Shown here: positions 10,768 to 19,867 of the stretch, piece after piece
Layout of the letters: each line of letters starts with the position of its first letter
Position numbering within the stretch: the first letter of the stretch is position 1
Assembly: GCA_036500345.1 (NCBI GenBank)
Contig: DASYCE010000032.1
Location: 151,403-215,402, forward strand
Length of the DNA stretch: 64,000 nucleotides
DNA from: Gemmatimonadales bacterium
GTDB taxonomy: Bacteria > Gemmatimonadota > Gemmatimonadetes > Gemmatimonadales > GWC2-71-9
Direction of reading: 5' to 3'
Program-made: the position numbers and the translations under genes
Notes under the pieces: model-generated
What the model saw: only the letters and a program-made list of their open reading frames with translations
The model's database searches: none
Told to the model about the DNA's origin: nothing

Positions 10768-11783
10768 CACCGTCCCGAATCCGCCATTGGCATCGACATC
10801 GGGGTCGGCGTGGCGTTGGCGACCGGCGCCTTGTCGAGGATGTACATCTGCGGCGGCGGGGCGCGATGCCCGAACGGAATCCACCGGTCGGCCGCCATCG
10901 CCACGAACAGGAGCGCCAGGTACGAGAGCGAGTACTTGTACAGCTTCCACGTCGTTGGAGTGACGCCGTCCTCGCGCATGATTCGCCAGCAGAGCTGCAC
11001 GAAGCGCGCACCAAGGAGGACCGCGGCGACGCCGTAGACGAGCCCGGTCACGCCGACGATCGACGGCATGATCGTGAGCGGGATCAGCATCAGCGTATAC
11101 AGGAGCATCTGGCGCTTGGTCTCGTGCACGCCATGGACATTCGGCATCATCGGGACGCCGGCTGCGCCGTAGTCGCGCTGCTTGTTGAGCGCCAGCGCCC
11201 AGAAATGCGGCGGTGTCCAGTAGAAGATGATCGCGAAGAGGTAGGCCGCGCCGAGGGAAAGTGATCCGGTCATCGCCGCCCAGCCGACCATCGGAGGGAA
11301 GGCGCCGGCGGCGCCGCCGATCACGATGTTCTGCGGCGAGGAGCGCTTGAGCCAGATGGTATAGACGAGGACGTAGAAGGCGAGCCCCGCGAGGGCGAGC
11401 CCGGCGGAGAGCGGATTCACGAAGTGCCAGAAGAGGACGAACGAGACCGCGCCGAGGGTCAGGCCGAAGAGGAGCGCCGCGTTCGCCGGGATCCGCCCCG
11501 ACGGGATCGGCCGGGTCCGGGTGCGGGTCATCTTGTCGTCGATATCCCGGTCGAACCACATGTTGATGGCGTTGGCCCCCCCCGCCATCAGGTAGCCGCC
11601 GAGGGTCACCCACGCGACTTGCTGCCAGGTCGGCAGTCCGGCCGGGGTGATGAACATCGGAGCGATCGTCGTGATCAGGAGGAGCGAGATGATGCGCGGC
11701 TTCGTCAGCGTGACGAGGTCGGCGGCGAGCGACGGGTTCCGGACGGCGGTCGCTTCCGCGCGCGCACCAGCTGGGTTTGACAT
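10767..11783 (-). CDS. ctaB: Protoheme IX farnesyltransferase
   Basis: 338 residues. This UbiA-family membrane prenyltransferase converts heme b to heme o with farnesyl diphosphate, on the route to heme o/a for terminal oxidases. Evidence is the first Asp-rich motif NAINMWFDRDIDD (residues 71-83) with the following RTRPIPSG, about eight further hydrophobic helices, and the family segments SSPQNIVIGGAAGAFPPMVGW and YWTPPHFWALAL. The C-terminal ~25 residues are an extra Pro/Met-rich tail. It is the first gene of a two-gene minus-strand unit with the ABC exporter. No oxidase subunit genes are in the window. The start ATG is at 11783, and an APC permease is divergent. Confidence 0.95.
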
Positions 11784-11900
11784 CAGTCTGACGGACCTTC
11801 CAGCCTCCCCCTAGGCGGGGCGGCAATTCAGTGGCAGTTTTGGGCACCGCAAAATACTTGGTGTGATCCGGCTGTGCAGGGCAAACACGAAGGGAGATCG

Positions 11901-13232
11901 GTGACCGAGCCTGCCGTGTCCGAAGACCGTCTCCCGCGCAATCTGGGGCTCTGGAGCGCCGCTGCCGTGCTGATCGGGACGACGATCGGGAGCGGCATCT
12001 TCCGGGTGCCAAGCGTCGTGGCGAAGGACGTCGGCGCTGCCGGCCCGATGCTCCTGGTCTGGGTCCTCGGCGGGATCGTGACCCTGACCGGTGCCTTGTC
12101 GATTGCCGAGATGGCGGCGGCATTCCCGCGGTCGGGGGGGATCTTCGCCTACATCCTCGAAGCGGAGGGGCGCTTCTGGGCCTTTCTGTACGGGTGGGCC
12201 GAACTCACAGTGATCCGGGCGTCGGCGATCGGCGGGATATCATCAGTCTTTGCCACCTACCTCGCCCATTTCATCCCGCTCGACGCCCAGCAGCAGCGCT
12301 ACGTGGCGGCGATCGCGGTCGTCCTGATCGCCGGACTCAACTACGTCGGGATCTCCTACGCCGCGGTGCTGATGAACTTCACCACCGTCCTCAAGTACGG
12401 CGCGCTGGTGGGGTTGGGGCTCTTCGCCTTCGCGGCGGGAACACCGGCTGCGGCCGCGGCCCCGGTGACGGCGGTGGTCACGACCTCGGCGCTGCTGACC
12501 GCGCTCGTTCCGGTGATGTACACCTACGATGGCTGGTCGAACCTCTCTTTCATCGGCGGCGAGGTGAAGAATCCCGGCCGCTACATGCCGCTGGCGCTGA
12601 TCCTCGGCACCGGCGCGATCGTGGTGATCTATCTCCTGATGAATGTCGCGTACCTGCATCTCCTCCCGGTCTCGGTGATCGCAGCGACCGATCGCGTCGC
12701 CGACGCTGCGGCTGGGCGGATCCCGCTCTTTGGCGCGGCCGGCGGTGCGATCGTGTCGGGGATCGTCATGGTTTCATGTTTCGGGTCGGTGAACGGGTCG
12801 CTGATGACCGGGCCGCGGGTCTTCTTCGCGATGAGCGACCGCGGACTGCTTTTTCCGGTGGTGGCGCGGGTTTCACCGCGATTCAAGACGCCGTCGGTGG
12901 CGATCTGGCTCGCCGCCGCGCTGGCGGTGCTCTACGTGCTGCAGAACTCCTTCGCCCAGCTTGCCGACCGTTTCGTGCTCGGCACGTGGCCGTTTTACGC
13001 GCTGGCAGTGGCGGGGGTCTTCATCCTGCGGCGCCGGCGTCCGGAGATGCCGAGGCCGTACCGCACCTGGGGGTATCCGATCACGCCGGCGCTCTTTCTG
13101 GTGGCGTCGGTGGGGATGATGGTCAACGCGGTGGTGACCAATCCGCGCGACAATGGGTTCACCTTCGGAATCATTCTGGCGGGGGTCCCCGTATACTGGC
13201 TCTGGCGTTGGTGGGAGTCGCGCCGGGCCTGA
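11901..13232 (+). CDS. APC-superfamily amino acid permease
   Basis: 443 residues from a GTG at 11901 with GGGAG at 11892-11896; another GTG nine codons upstream is possible. The first helix carries the APC motif IGTTIGSGIFRVP, in which the unwound Gly-rich segment binds the substrate amine and carboxylate. Twelve hydrophobic helices follow, with the conserved YTYDGWSNLSFIGGEVKNPGRYMP block. The C-terminal RRRRPEMPRPYRTWGYP motif is typical of LAT-type exchangers and related amino-acid transporters. The likely role is uptake or exchange of amino acids across the inner membrane; the substrate is unknown. A TonB-dependent receptor follows after 143 bp, close enough for joint transcription, though no functional link is visible. 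Confidence 0.9.
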   Translation: MTEPAVSEDRLPRNLGLWSAAAVLIGTTIGSGIFRVPSVVAKDVGAAGPMLLVWVLGGIVTLTGALSIAEMAAAFPRSGGIFAYILEAEGRFWAFLYGWAELTVIRASAIGGISSVFATYLAHFIPLDAQQQRYVAAIAVVLIAGLNYVGISYAAVLMNFTTVLKYGALVGLGLFAFAAGTPAAAAAPVTAVVTTSALLTALVPVMYTYDGWSNLSFIGGEVKNPGRYMPLALILGTGAIVVIYLLMNVAYLHLLPVSVIAATDRVADAAAGRIPLFGAAGGAIVSGIVMVSCFGSVNGSLMTGPRVFFAMSDRGLLFPVVARVSPRFKTPSVAIWLAAALAVLYVLQNSFAQLADRFVLGTWPFYALAVAGVFILRRRRPEMPRPYRTWGYPITPALFLVASVGMMVNAVVTNPRDNGFTFGIILAGVPVYWLWRWWESRRA

Positions 13233-13375
13233 TCTGGCGCCAATGTCACCCTCCTGCCACGGCTGCGGTTTTTCCGGGTTTCCCAACTTGCAACTCCCGG
13301 CTTTGGGAACGACATTATCCCCCGGCGGTGCCACCGCCCACACGCGTTCACCATCTTGACAAAACAGGAGCAGGC

Positions 13376-16300
13376 ATGCAGCGGATAGTGCGTCTGATGC
13401 TGGCCAGTGCGGCCGCGTTTCTGGTGCTGCTGATCGCGCCGGGAACGGCGATGGCCCAGGGGGCCACGACCGGTGCCATTGGCGGCTTCGTCCAGGACAG
13501 CGCCGGGAATCCCATTCCGAATGCGACCGTCCGGGCTGCGAGCAGCAGCACCGGGCTCACGCGGTCGGCAGTGAGCGGGTCGAACGGCCGCTACGTCATC
13601 AGCGGACTCGAAGTTGATCACTACAAAGTCTCGGCGACCGCGATCGGCTACAAGCCGAAAGAGGAAGGTGATGTTCGCGTCACGCTGAGCAACACCACGC
13701 AGCAGAGCTTCAGCATGGAGCACCTGGCGGTCCAGCTCCAGGAGATCGTGGCGAACGCCGCGCCGTCGACCGGTGATTTCGGCACCTCACGGACCGGCGC
13801 GCAGACGACCGTTTCCGACACGATGATCCGCCGGCTTCCGACCCTCAATCGCCAGCTGGAAGACTTCATCCGATTGACGCCGGAAATCACCACGACCCCG
13901 CAGGCGAGCGGCGGCACCACCGGCCAGGCGATCTCGATCGCCGGCCAGAACAACCGCTTCAATTCGATCCAGGTCGACGGGACCGATCAGCAGGACCGTT
14001 TCGGCCTCGGCAACACCGGTGAACTCGGTGGCCAGGCGAGCGGGCGCGGTATCTCGCTCGAAGCGGTCAAGGAGTTCGACGTGGTGCTGGCGCCGTACAA
14101 CGTGACCCAGGGCGGCTTCACCGGCGGTCTGGTCAACGCCGTGACGAAGAACGGCACCAACACGGTGGCGGCGACGGCGTTCTACACCTTCCGCAACCAG
14201 GACATCGCCAGCAACGTGCCGTTCATCGCGAACTCGCAGTTCTCCATCAAGGAGTTCGGCGGGTCGATCGGCGGCCCGATCATCAAGGACAAGCTCCACT
14301 TCTTCGTGGCCGGCGAACTCAACCGCGCCACCAAGCCGGCGGCGGGACCGTACCTCGGCCAGTCCGCAAGCATCACCCCTGGGCCGCCGATCGACCAGGC
14401 AACGTTTGACCGGTTCACGCAGATCCTGGGAACGTACGGTATTCCCGGTGGCTCGGCGGGGCTGATCAACGACCAGAATCCGATCACCAACCTCGTCGCC
14501 CGCGTCGACTGGACGCTGAGCGACAAGTCGCGCATGGTCTTCCGCAACATCTACGACAATGCCAAGGGCGACGATTTCTCGCGCTCGGCGTCGACCTTCT
14601 CGTTGACGTCGAACCAGTTCCGCCGCGCCGAGATCGACAATTCCAATTCGTTCCAGTGGTTCCACAACAGCACCAATGGTGGCAACAACGAATTCCAGCT
14701 CGGCTACATCCACCAGAACTTCTCGCGGGCGCTGAGCTATGTCGGTCCGCAGATCCGCGTCTTCTCGGTGCCAGTGGCGTCGGGGTCGGGGACGTATTCG
14801 CTGATCGCCGGTGCGGACTCCAACTCGCACATCAACGGCCTGCAGCAGGACATCTACGAATTCCACGATGACTACACCTTCCCCTTCAAGGGGAATGCGG
14901 CGCACCTCGTCACCATCGGTACCCGCAGCGATCTCTACAAGTCGGTCGACTTCTTCGAACAGAATCTCTATGGCGCCTGGTCGTTCAACGGGCTCGATTC
15001 GCTGGCGGCGGGGAATGCGCACAGCTACGCGGTCGGTCTCCCGCGCGGCGGCGTCGATCCGGCGGCGCGATTCAAGACCGCCGATCTGGCGTTCTACCTG
15101 CAGGATCAATGGACGGTAAGTCCGCGCTTCAATGTGGTGTACGGTCTCCGGGGCGAGGCGCCGGTCTTCCTCGACAAGCCGGTGCACAGTGATTCGATCG
15201 CGAATCATTTCCAGCGCAACACCGAAGAAGTTCCGTCGAACTGGCTGATTTCCCCGCGGGTCGGCTTCAACTACAACAGCGCCGACGGTTATACGCAGAT
15301 CCGCGGCGGTATCGGGACGTTCGCCGGGATTCCGCCGTACGTCTGGATGGCGAATCTCTTTACCAACAACGGCTTCGGCCTGGGCCAGCTCACCTGCGCC
15401 AGCGGGAGCACCGCGGGTCCGGCGCCTGGGCTCACGGCGGGTGAAGTGGGACCGGGGAACAACCCGCAGGAGTGCGCCAATGGTGCCGGCCTCAATTCGG
15501 GCCAGATCGGCGTCGTCAACACCGTCGATCCGTCGTACAAGCAGGCCGAAAATCTCCGCGCGACCCTCGGCATGGACCACAAGCTGCCGATGGGCTTTGT
15601 CGGGACGATCGACCTGACCTGGACCAAGGTTCTCGAGGCGCCGTTCATGACCAACCTCGACCTCGATCTGGCGCAGTCGTCGATCGCGGTGAAGACCGAT
15701 CCGAATGGGCGGGTGATGTACGGCACGATCGCCGCGAACGGTGCCTCAACCAAGGCGCTCAAGCCGGGCGTGCCGAATATCTACAGCGGCGGCGCCTACG
15801 ACCTCGAGAACACGACGCACGGTCATGCGTACAGCGCCGCGTTCTCGCTCAAGAAGGCGTTCTCGCGTTCAATCGCCATCAACGCGTCGTACACCTATTC
15901 GCGGTCATACTCGGTGCAGGACTTCACGTCGAGCGTGGCGGCGTCGAACTTCAACTTCGGCTGGGAAACCGCAGGGAACCTCCTCGACAAGACGACGACC
16001 GCTCCGGCGGCGTGGGATCAGCCGTCGCACCTCGTCGCTGCGGTGACCTACACCGCGCCGTGGAAGAAGCTCCCGACCGACATCTCGTTCATCTATCAGG
16101 GATTCTCGGGAATCCCGTTCACCTATACTTATGGCAAGGTTGGAAGTGCGAGCGGCGACCTCAACGCCGACGGCGTGAGCGGCAACGACCCGATCTTCAT
16201 CCCCAACACGACGAACATCGACACCACCATGTTCGTCAACTTCACCGGATCGGTCGGTGGCGGCGCCTCGCGCAACATTTCGCGCGAAGAGCAGGCCGAT

Positions 16301-16684
16301 TCGTTCAAGTCGTTCGTCAACCAGATGTCGTGCCTGCAGGACCAGCAGGGGAAGCTGATGTCGCGGCGCAGCTGCCGGAATCCGTTCTTCAGCACGCTCG
16401 ACCTCTCGGTGCGGCAGTCGCTGCCGTCGCTCAGCGGCCACAAGCTGACGCTCGAGGCGGAGATCTTCAACTTCCTCAACTTCCTTGACGGGAGCTGGGG
16501 CCAGTACCGTTCCAACGGCACCTTCCAGGACGTCTTCCTCTTCACCCAGACGGCGATGAAGGCGGACGGAACGCCGATTGTCCGCTTCGACCCGAATCTC
16601 GCGAACCTCAACACCCGGTTCCCGAAGGTGGTCAACGCCAACAACTTCTGGCAGGCACAGCTGACATTGCGGTACGCCTTCTAG
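13376..16684 (+). CDS. TonB-dependent receptor with carboxypeptidase-regulatory-like N-domain (Oar-like)
   Basis: 1102 residues from the ATG at 13376 with AGGAG at 13366-13370; the frame is open further upstream but that overlaps the permease. A signal peptide (ending GTAMAQ) is followed by a CarboxypepD_reg-like beta domain (residues ~30-110: GAIGGFVQDSAGNPIPNATVRA, then GRYVISGLEVDHYKVSATAIGY). A plug domain contains SIAGQNNRFNSIQVDG, and a long barrel ends in a canonical strand QLTLRYAF with terminal Phe. This layout is the Oar/SusC-related branch of TonB-dependent outer-membrane receptors. The substrate is unknown; Oar-type proteins have been linked to adhesion and protein export as well as nutrient uptake. 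A hairpin terminator follows. Confidence 0.92.
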   Translation: MQRIVRLMLASAAAFLVLLIAPGTAMAQGATTGAIGGFVQDSAGNPIPNATVRAASSSTGLTRSAVSGSNGRYVISGLEVDHYKVSATAIGYKPKEEGDVRVTLSNTTQQSFSMEHLAVQLQEIVANAAPSTGDFGTSRTGAQTTVSDTMIRRLPTLNRQLEDFIRLTPEITTTPQASGGTTGQAISIAGQNNRFNSIQVDGTDQQDRFGLGNTGELGGQASGRGISLEAVKEFDVVLAPYNVTQGGFTGGLVNAVTKNGTNTVAATAFYTFRNQDIASNVPFIANSQFSIKEFGGSIGGPIIKDKLHFFVAGELNRATKPAAGPYLGQSASITPGPPIDQATFDRFTQILGTYGIPGGSAGLINDQNPITNLVARVDWTLSDKSRMVFRNIYDNAKGDDFSRSASTFSLTSNQFRRAEIDNSNSFQWFHNSTNGGNNEFQLGYIHQNFSRALSYVGPQIRVFSVPVASGSGTYSLIAGADSNSHINGLQQDIYEFHDDYTFPFKGNAAHLVTIGTRSDLYKSVDFFEQNLYGAWSFNGLDSLAAGNAHSYAVGLPRGGVDPAARFKTADLAFYLQDQWTVSPRFNVVYGLRGEAPVFLDKPVHSDSIANHFQRNTEEVPSNWLISPRVGFNYNSADGYTQIRGGIGTFAGIPPYVWMANLFTNNGFGLGQLTCASGSTAGPAPGLTAGEVGPGNNPQECANGAGLNSGQIGVVNTVDPSYKQAENLRATLGMDHKLPMGFVGTIDLTWTKVLEAPFMTNLDLDLAQSSIAVKTDPNGRVMYGTIAANGASTKALKPGVPNIYSGGAYDLENTTHGHAYSAAFSLKKAFSRSIAINASYTYSRSYSVQDFTSSVAASNFNFGWETAGNLLDKTTTAPAAWDQPSHLVAAVTYTAPWKKLPTDISFIYQGFSGIPFTYTYGKVGSASGDLNADGVSGNDPIFIPNTTNIDTTMFVNFTGSVGGGASRNISREEQADSFKSFVNQMSCLQDQQGKLMSRRSCRNPFFSTLDLSVRQSLPSLSGHKLTLEAEIFNFLNFLDGSWGQYRSNGTFQDVFLFTQTAMKADGTPIVRFDPNLANLNTRFPKVVNANNFWQAQLTLRYAF

Positions 16685-17113
16685 ACATCACGATTGTTCG
16701 ATGAAAAGGGTTCCGCAGTTCGCGGAGCCCTTTTCATTTGTCCGTCACGTCGCGACGATCTCGCGTTGACCCGCTGTTGACGGTGGCGCGGTCAACTTGG
16801 TCATGGACGCGGTCATCATCTCACTTCGGCTCGTTCCCGGATCGCCGGTGCTGGCGACTGACACCGGCCGCGCGACCCTCTTCGGGGTCTGGCTCCGCGA
16901 GCGGGTGATCGCCGCCGCGGCGCAGTCGCCGGCGATTCGCTGTCACGTCATCGCGCTCGAGGGCCGCGCGATGTCCGTCGTGCTGGTCCCGGCCGTTCCG
17001 CTCCGGACAAGATCTGCGATTCGCGGATGTGCCGATCGGATCCGTCGGAGGACCGAGCTCGCCGCGCTGGCGATGTGCGGATTGTCCGAGGGCAATCCGC
17101 TCTGGCTACCGGA
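16685..17113. other. 429-bp gap between receptor and lptG
   Basis: Apart from the terminator at 16701-16737 and the doubtful reading frame from 16803, nothing recognisable is seen here. It lies between the ends of two convergent transcription units. Confidence 0.5.
16701..16737 (+). terminator. Rho-independent terminator after the TonB receptor gene
   Basis: A 16-bp stem (16701-16716 with 16722-16737) has one G-U wobble and a 5-nt AGTTC loop. The right arm ends in CCCTTTTCAT followed by TTTG, so a T-rich tail is present. It sits 17 bp after the receptor stop codon. Confidence 0.85.
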
Positions 17114-17189
17114 TTACGACTTCACTCTGGCGAGGAGCACCACGGCGATGAGAAGGAAGACGACATTCATCGACCACGCGGCGACGTGA
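16803..17189 (+). CDS. Doubtful small hypothetical protein
   Basis: An ATG at 16803 opens a 128-codon frame whose last 76 bp run antisense into the 3' end of lptG, which argues against it being real in full. The first ~100 residues (MDAVIISLRLVPGSP, then IRCHVIALEGRAMSVVLVPAV) have a mixed alpha/beta look. A faint resemblance to the hydrophobic core of REP-associated tyrosine transposases is visible, without their catalytic His and Tyr motifs. There is no clear ribosome site. It could be an eroded remnant or a chance frame. Confidence 0.2.
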   Translation: MDAVIISLRLVPGSPVLATDTGRATLFGVWLRERVIAAAAQSPAIRCHVIALEGRAMSVVLVPAVPLRTRSAIRGCADRIRRRTELAALAMCGLSEGNPLWLPDYDFTLARSTTAMRRKTTFIDHAAT

Positions 17190-18205
17190 TAGTCGATGAT
17201 TCCCTTGCCGCCGACCGCCTTCATGATCTGCAGGCCGGTGAGGTACGCCAGCGTCGTGCCGAGCGCGATGGCGAGGCCGATCGCGGCGCCCGCGCGGGCG
17301 TTGGTGATGGCAAGCGGGGCGCCGAAGAGGGCCACGATAAGGCAGGCAACCGGCACGGCGTACTTGAGCGGCAATTCGACGCCGAGAGCTCCCGGGTCGG
17401 CGCCTGAGAGCTTGAGGCGCTTGAGATAGTCCCGCAATTCGGCGGTGGTCATCTCCTCGGCCTTCTTGTCCTGGGTCATCAGCGCGGCCGGTGATTCGCT
17501 GAACGGCCTGAGCCGCATGCTCCTGAACTGGAAGGTCGCCAGGACGTCGAGAGAATCCGACACGAGATAGGCGTTGCCGCGCCGGAGTGACCACCACCCC
17601 TTCGACGGGATCCACACAGCGCTGTCGGCGGCGACAGTCCAGCGCTGCCCGGCCGCTGTCTGCGCGCCTTCGCCGACAAAGCCGATCGCCCGCGGCGGCT
17701 GGGCGTGCATCTCCTTGATCCCCCAGGTCCATCCGCTCGGCGATGCGTACGCGAAGGAGCTCCGGAATTGATCGCGCGCCGACGCCTTCTCATGGTGCAG
17801 CTCCTTCTGGCGCGTCGTGCTGTACGACGCCAGCTCCTGCAATTCAAAATCCGCCGGTACCGCGATCGTGGCGAGGATCAGCATCGGCGCGATGAGGCGG
17901 TAGAACGAAATCCCGCCACCCTGGACCGCCGTCAGCTCGCTGTGGCGGCCCAGCGCGTTGAGGGTGAAGACCGTCGCGAAGAGGACTGCGGCGGGGACGA
18001 GGATCGCCATCTTGGATGGGAAGAGAAAGAGCTCGCCCAGGAAGATCTGGTTGACGGGAACGTGCGCGTCGGAGAGGCGCGCAAAGCGTTCCGACAGATC
18101 GATGATGACCGCGACCGCCGGCACGCCGAAGGCGGAGATGACGAAGGTGATGCACCATTGCTTCAGGACGTAGCGATCGAGGACGCCGAAGGAACGAAGA
18201 CTCAT
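17114..18205 (-). CDS. lptG: LPS export permease LptG-like (YjgP/YjgQ family)
   Basis: 363 residues, start ATG at 18205 overlapping the lptF stop by 4 bp (ATGA). With LptF and the LptB ATPase it would form the inner-membrane transporter that extracts lipopolysaccharide and passes it to the LptC/LptA bridge. Family features are an N-terminal membrane block (DRYVLKQWCITFVISAFGV, PSKMAILVPAAVLFATVFTLNALGRHSELTAV), a periplasmic beta-jellyroll part (residues ~130-255) and three C-terminal helices with LPLKYAVPVACLIVALFGAPLAI. The coupled order lptF-lptG is standard. lptA, lptB and lptC are not in the window. Confidence 0.92.
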   Translation of the reverse strand: MSLRSFGVLDRYVLKQWCITFVISAFGVPAVAVIIDLSERFARLSDAHVPVNQIFLGELFLFPSKMAILVPAAVLFATVFTLNALGRHSELTAVQGGGISFYRLIAPMLILATIAVPADFELQELASYSTTRQKELHHEKASARDQFRSSFAYASPSGWTWGIKEMHAQPPRAIGFVGEGAQTAAGQRWTVAADSAVWIPSKGWWSLRRGNAYLVSDSLDVLATFQFRSMRLRPFSESPAALMTQDKKAEEMTTAELRDYLKRLKLSGADPGALGVELPLKYAVPVACLIVALFGAPLAITNARAGAAIGLAIALGTTLAYLTGLQIMKAVGGKGIIDYHVAAWSMNVVFLLIAVVLLARVKS

Positions 18206-19803
18206 CGTCCCCGCCGCAATCCGCGCACGAATTCGGCGATCGCCGTGAACGGTCCGCCGGTGCGTGACGTGCCCATCTCCCGGTTCGCCGATGCGAGCGC
18301 GAGGATACCGGCCGCAGTAAAGAGGATCAGCGGCGAGTAGAGGGCGACGGCGGGGTTGAGCGCCCCGGTGCGCGCGATGTTCTCACCACCCTGCAGCAGG
18401 ATGTAGAAGCCGAGGAAGATGACCAGCGACCCGCCGATGACGAGTCCGATCCCGCTGCCGGGATACTTGAGCGCCAGTGCCATGCCGATCAGGACGAAGC
18501 AGAATGACGCGAGCGGAATCGCAAAACGCTGGTGATACTCCACCTGGTACCGGCGAACCGTCTCCACGGTGCTGTGGAGGCCGTCGCGCAGATCACTGAC
18601 CTGTTGCGCGGTGGTGCTGAGGCCGTTCGTCACGGGAACGATCGGCGGCACGAGGAAACGTTGCGGCTGGAGGACGGTGCCGTTTGTATTGAGTGGCGAC
18701 CCGTGCGGTGCAGTTGATGGCGGTGCCACTGGTTGCTGCGGTGTTGGAGCCACCGGCTTCTGCGGTGATTGTGCCACTGGCTTCTGCGGTGTCTGTGCCG
18801 CCGCCTGCTGCGGCAGCATCAACCGCTTGAACCACGCCTCGACCTTGCGATAGGCGCCGCAGTGCGGTGCGAACTTGACCGGTGCGCGGGCCGACGGAGG
18901 CGGAAGGGCGCCGAGGCCCGAGAGGATCCGCAAGTCGCTGGCGGTGTACTGTTCGATCTGTCGTCGCTGGTTGTCGACGCTCCATTGCTGCGGACCGTTC
19001 ATGTCGAGGAGTTCGCAGCTGCTCAGCTCCTTCTCACCGCGATTGGTCTGGTTGCCGGCCAGGTCCAGCTGCGTCTGGACATTGCGAATCGTGACCTTGT
19101 TGTTGACGAACTGCGTCTGCTGCAGCTGGCCCGATTGATCGTTGGCGAATTCGTAGATCTCGCCGTGGTGCAGGAGGAGGACCAGGTCGGTACCGTTCGC
19201 CGATTCGGACATGGTGCCGCTGTCGGCGATGATCAGGCGCCGGGTGTTCTCATAGAAGGGGAGATCGAAGATCGTGACATTGTGCATCCCGCCACTGACC
19301 GGATCGATGCGGTCGGCGCGGAGGACGTATCCCGACGGGGCCGGCAGGACGTTGAGCACCTGCTGCTGCAGCGCCAGCGTCGGTGACTTGCTCATCGCCG
19401 CTTGCTGGAGGTTGACCAGGCGGGCGTTGCTGCGAGGGCAGAGCTGATCGTACACCAGGAAGTTGACGACGGCGACGCAGGTGGCTGCGAGGAGTGCCGG
19501 GCGCGCCATCCGCCAGACGGAGATGCCGTTGGCGTACATCGCCACCATTTCGAGGGCGGCGGCGAGCTGGCTGTAGCCATATAGCGTGCTGACGAGGACC
19601 GCCATTGGCAGGGTGAGCGCCACCAGCGCCGGCAGGAAGAGAAGTACAGCTTCGACCATGATCCAGGCGGGGAGCGATCGCCCGCCGAAGCGCTCGATCA
19701 ATGGCGGGAGTGACTGCAACAGCATCATCCCCGTGAGCGCCGCAACACCCCACAGAAAGGGGCCCGTCAGAGACCGCAGGATGTGGCGGGAAATCAGGCG
19801 CAT
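18202..19803 (-). CDS. lptF: LPS export permease LptF-like with a Pro/Gln-rich insertion
   Basis: 533 residues, clearly longer than the ~360-400 usual for the family. The N-terminal membrane part carries RHILRSLTGPFLWGVAALTGMMLLQ and LPMAVLVSTLYGYSQLAAALEMVAMYANGIS; the last third has the usual helices (FAIPLASFCFVLIGMALALKYPG). The extra length lies in the periplasmic region around residues 290-390. It includes a repeat of QKPVAPTP/QSPQKPVA type encoded by 24-nt tandem units at 18724-18813. The ATG at 19803 faces the sprA start, with about 64 bp between them for divergent promoters. The role is as for LptG. The insertion is probably a flexible periplasmic linker. Confidence 0.9.
   Translation of the reverse strand: MRLISRHILRSLTGPFLWGVAALTGMMLLQSLPPLIERFGGRSLPAWIMVEAVLLFLPALVALTLPMAVLVSTLYGYSQLAAALEMVAMYANGISVWRMARPALLAATCVAVVNFLVYDQLCPRSNARLVNLQQAAMSKSPTLALQQQVLNVLPAPSGYVLRADRIDPVSGGMHNVTIFDLPFYENTRRLIIADSGTMSESANGTDLVLLLHHGEIYEFANDQSGQLQQTQFVNNKVTIRNVQTQLDLAGNQTNRGEKELSSCELLDMNGPQQWSVDNQRRQIEQYTASDLRILSGLGALPPPSARAPVKFAPHCGAYRKVEAWFKRLMLPQQAAAQTPQKPVAQSPQKPVAPTPQQPVAPPSTAPHGSPLNTNGTVLQPQRFLVPPIVPVTNGLSTTAQQVSDLRDGLHSTVETVRRYQVEYHQRFAIPLASFCFVLIGMALALKYPGSGIGLVIGGSLVIFLGFYILLQGGENIARTGALNPAVALYSPLILFTAAGILALASANREMGTSRTGGPFTAIAEFVRGLRRGR
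18724..18813. repeat. 24-bp tandem repeat inside lptF
   Basis: Three full units (18724-18747, 18748-18771, 18772-18795) and a partial fourth (to 18813) share the core TGCCACTGGCTTCTGCGGTG with substitutions. On the coding minus strand they give the octapeptide series PQKPVAQS / PQKPVAPT / PQQPVAPP. The unit is a multiple of three, so copy-number change would keep the frame. Confidence 0.8.
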
Positions 19804-19867
19804 TCTGGCTCAAGTCGCGGTAGCTTTGGACGTTACCTTGCAAACTAATCGGCCCAACCTTCGTTTC

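Noticed and set aside
12194..13375. N-terminal extension of the TonB receptor frame
   Set aside because: The frame is open upstream but overlaps the APC permease, and the signal peptide with a good ribosome site begins at 13376.
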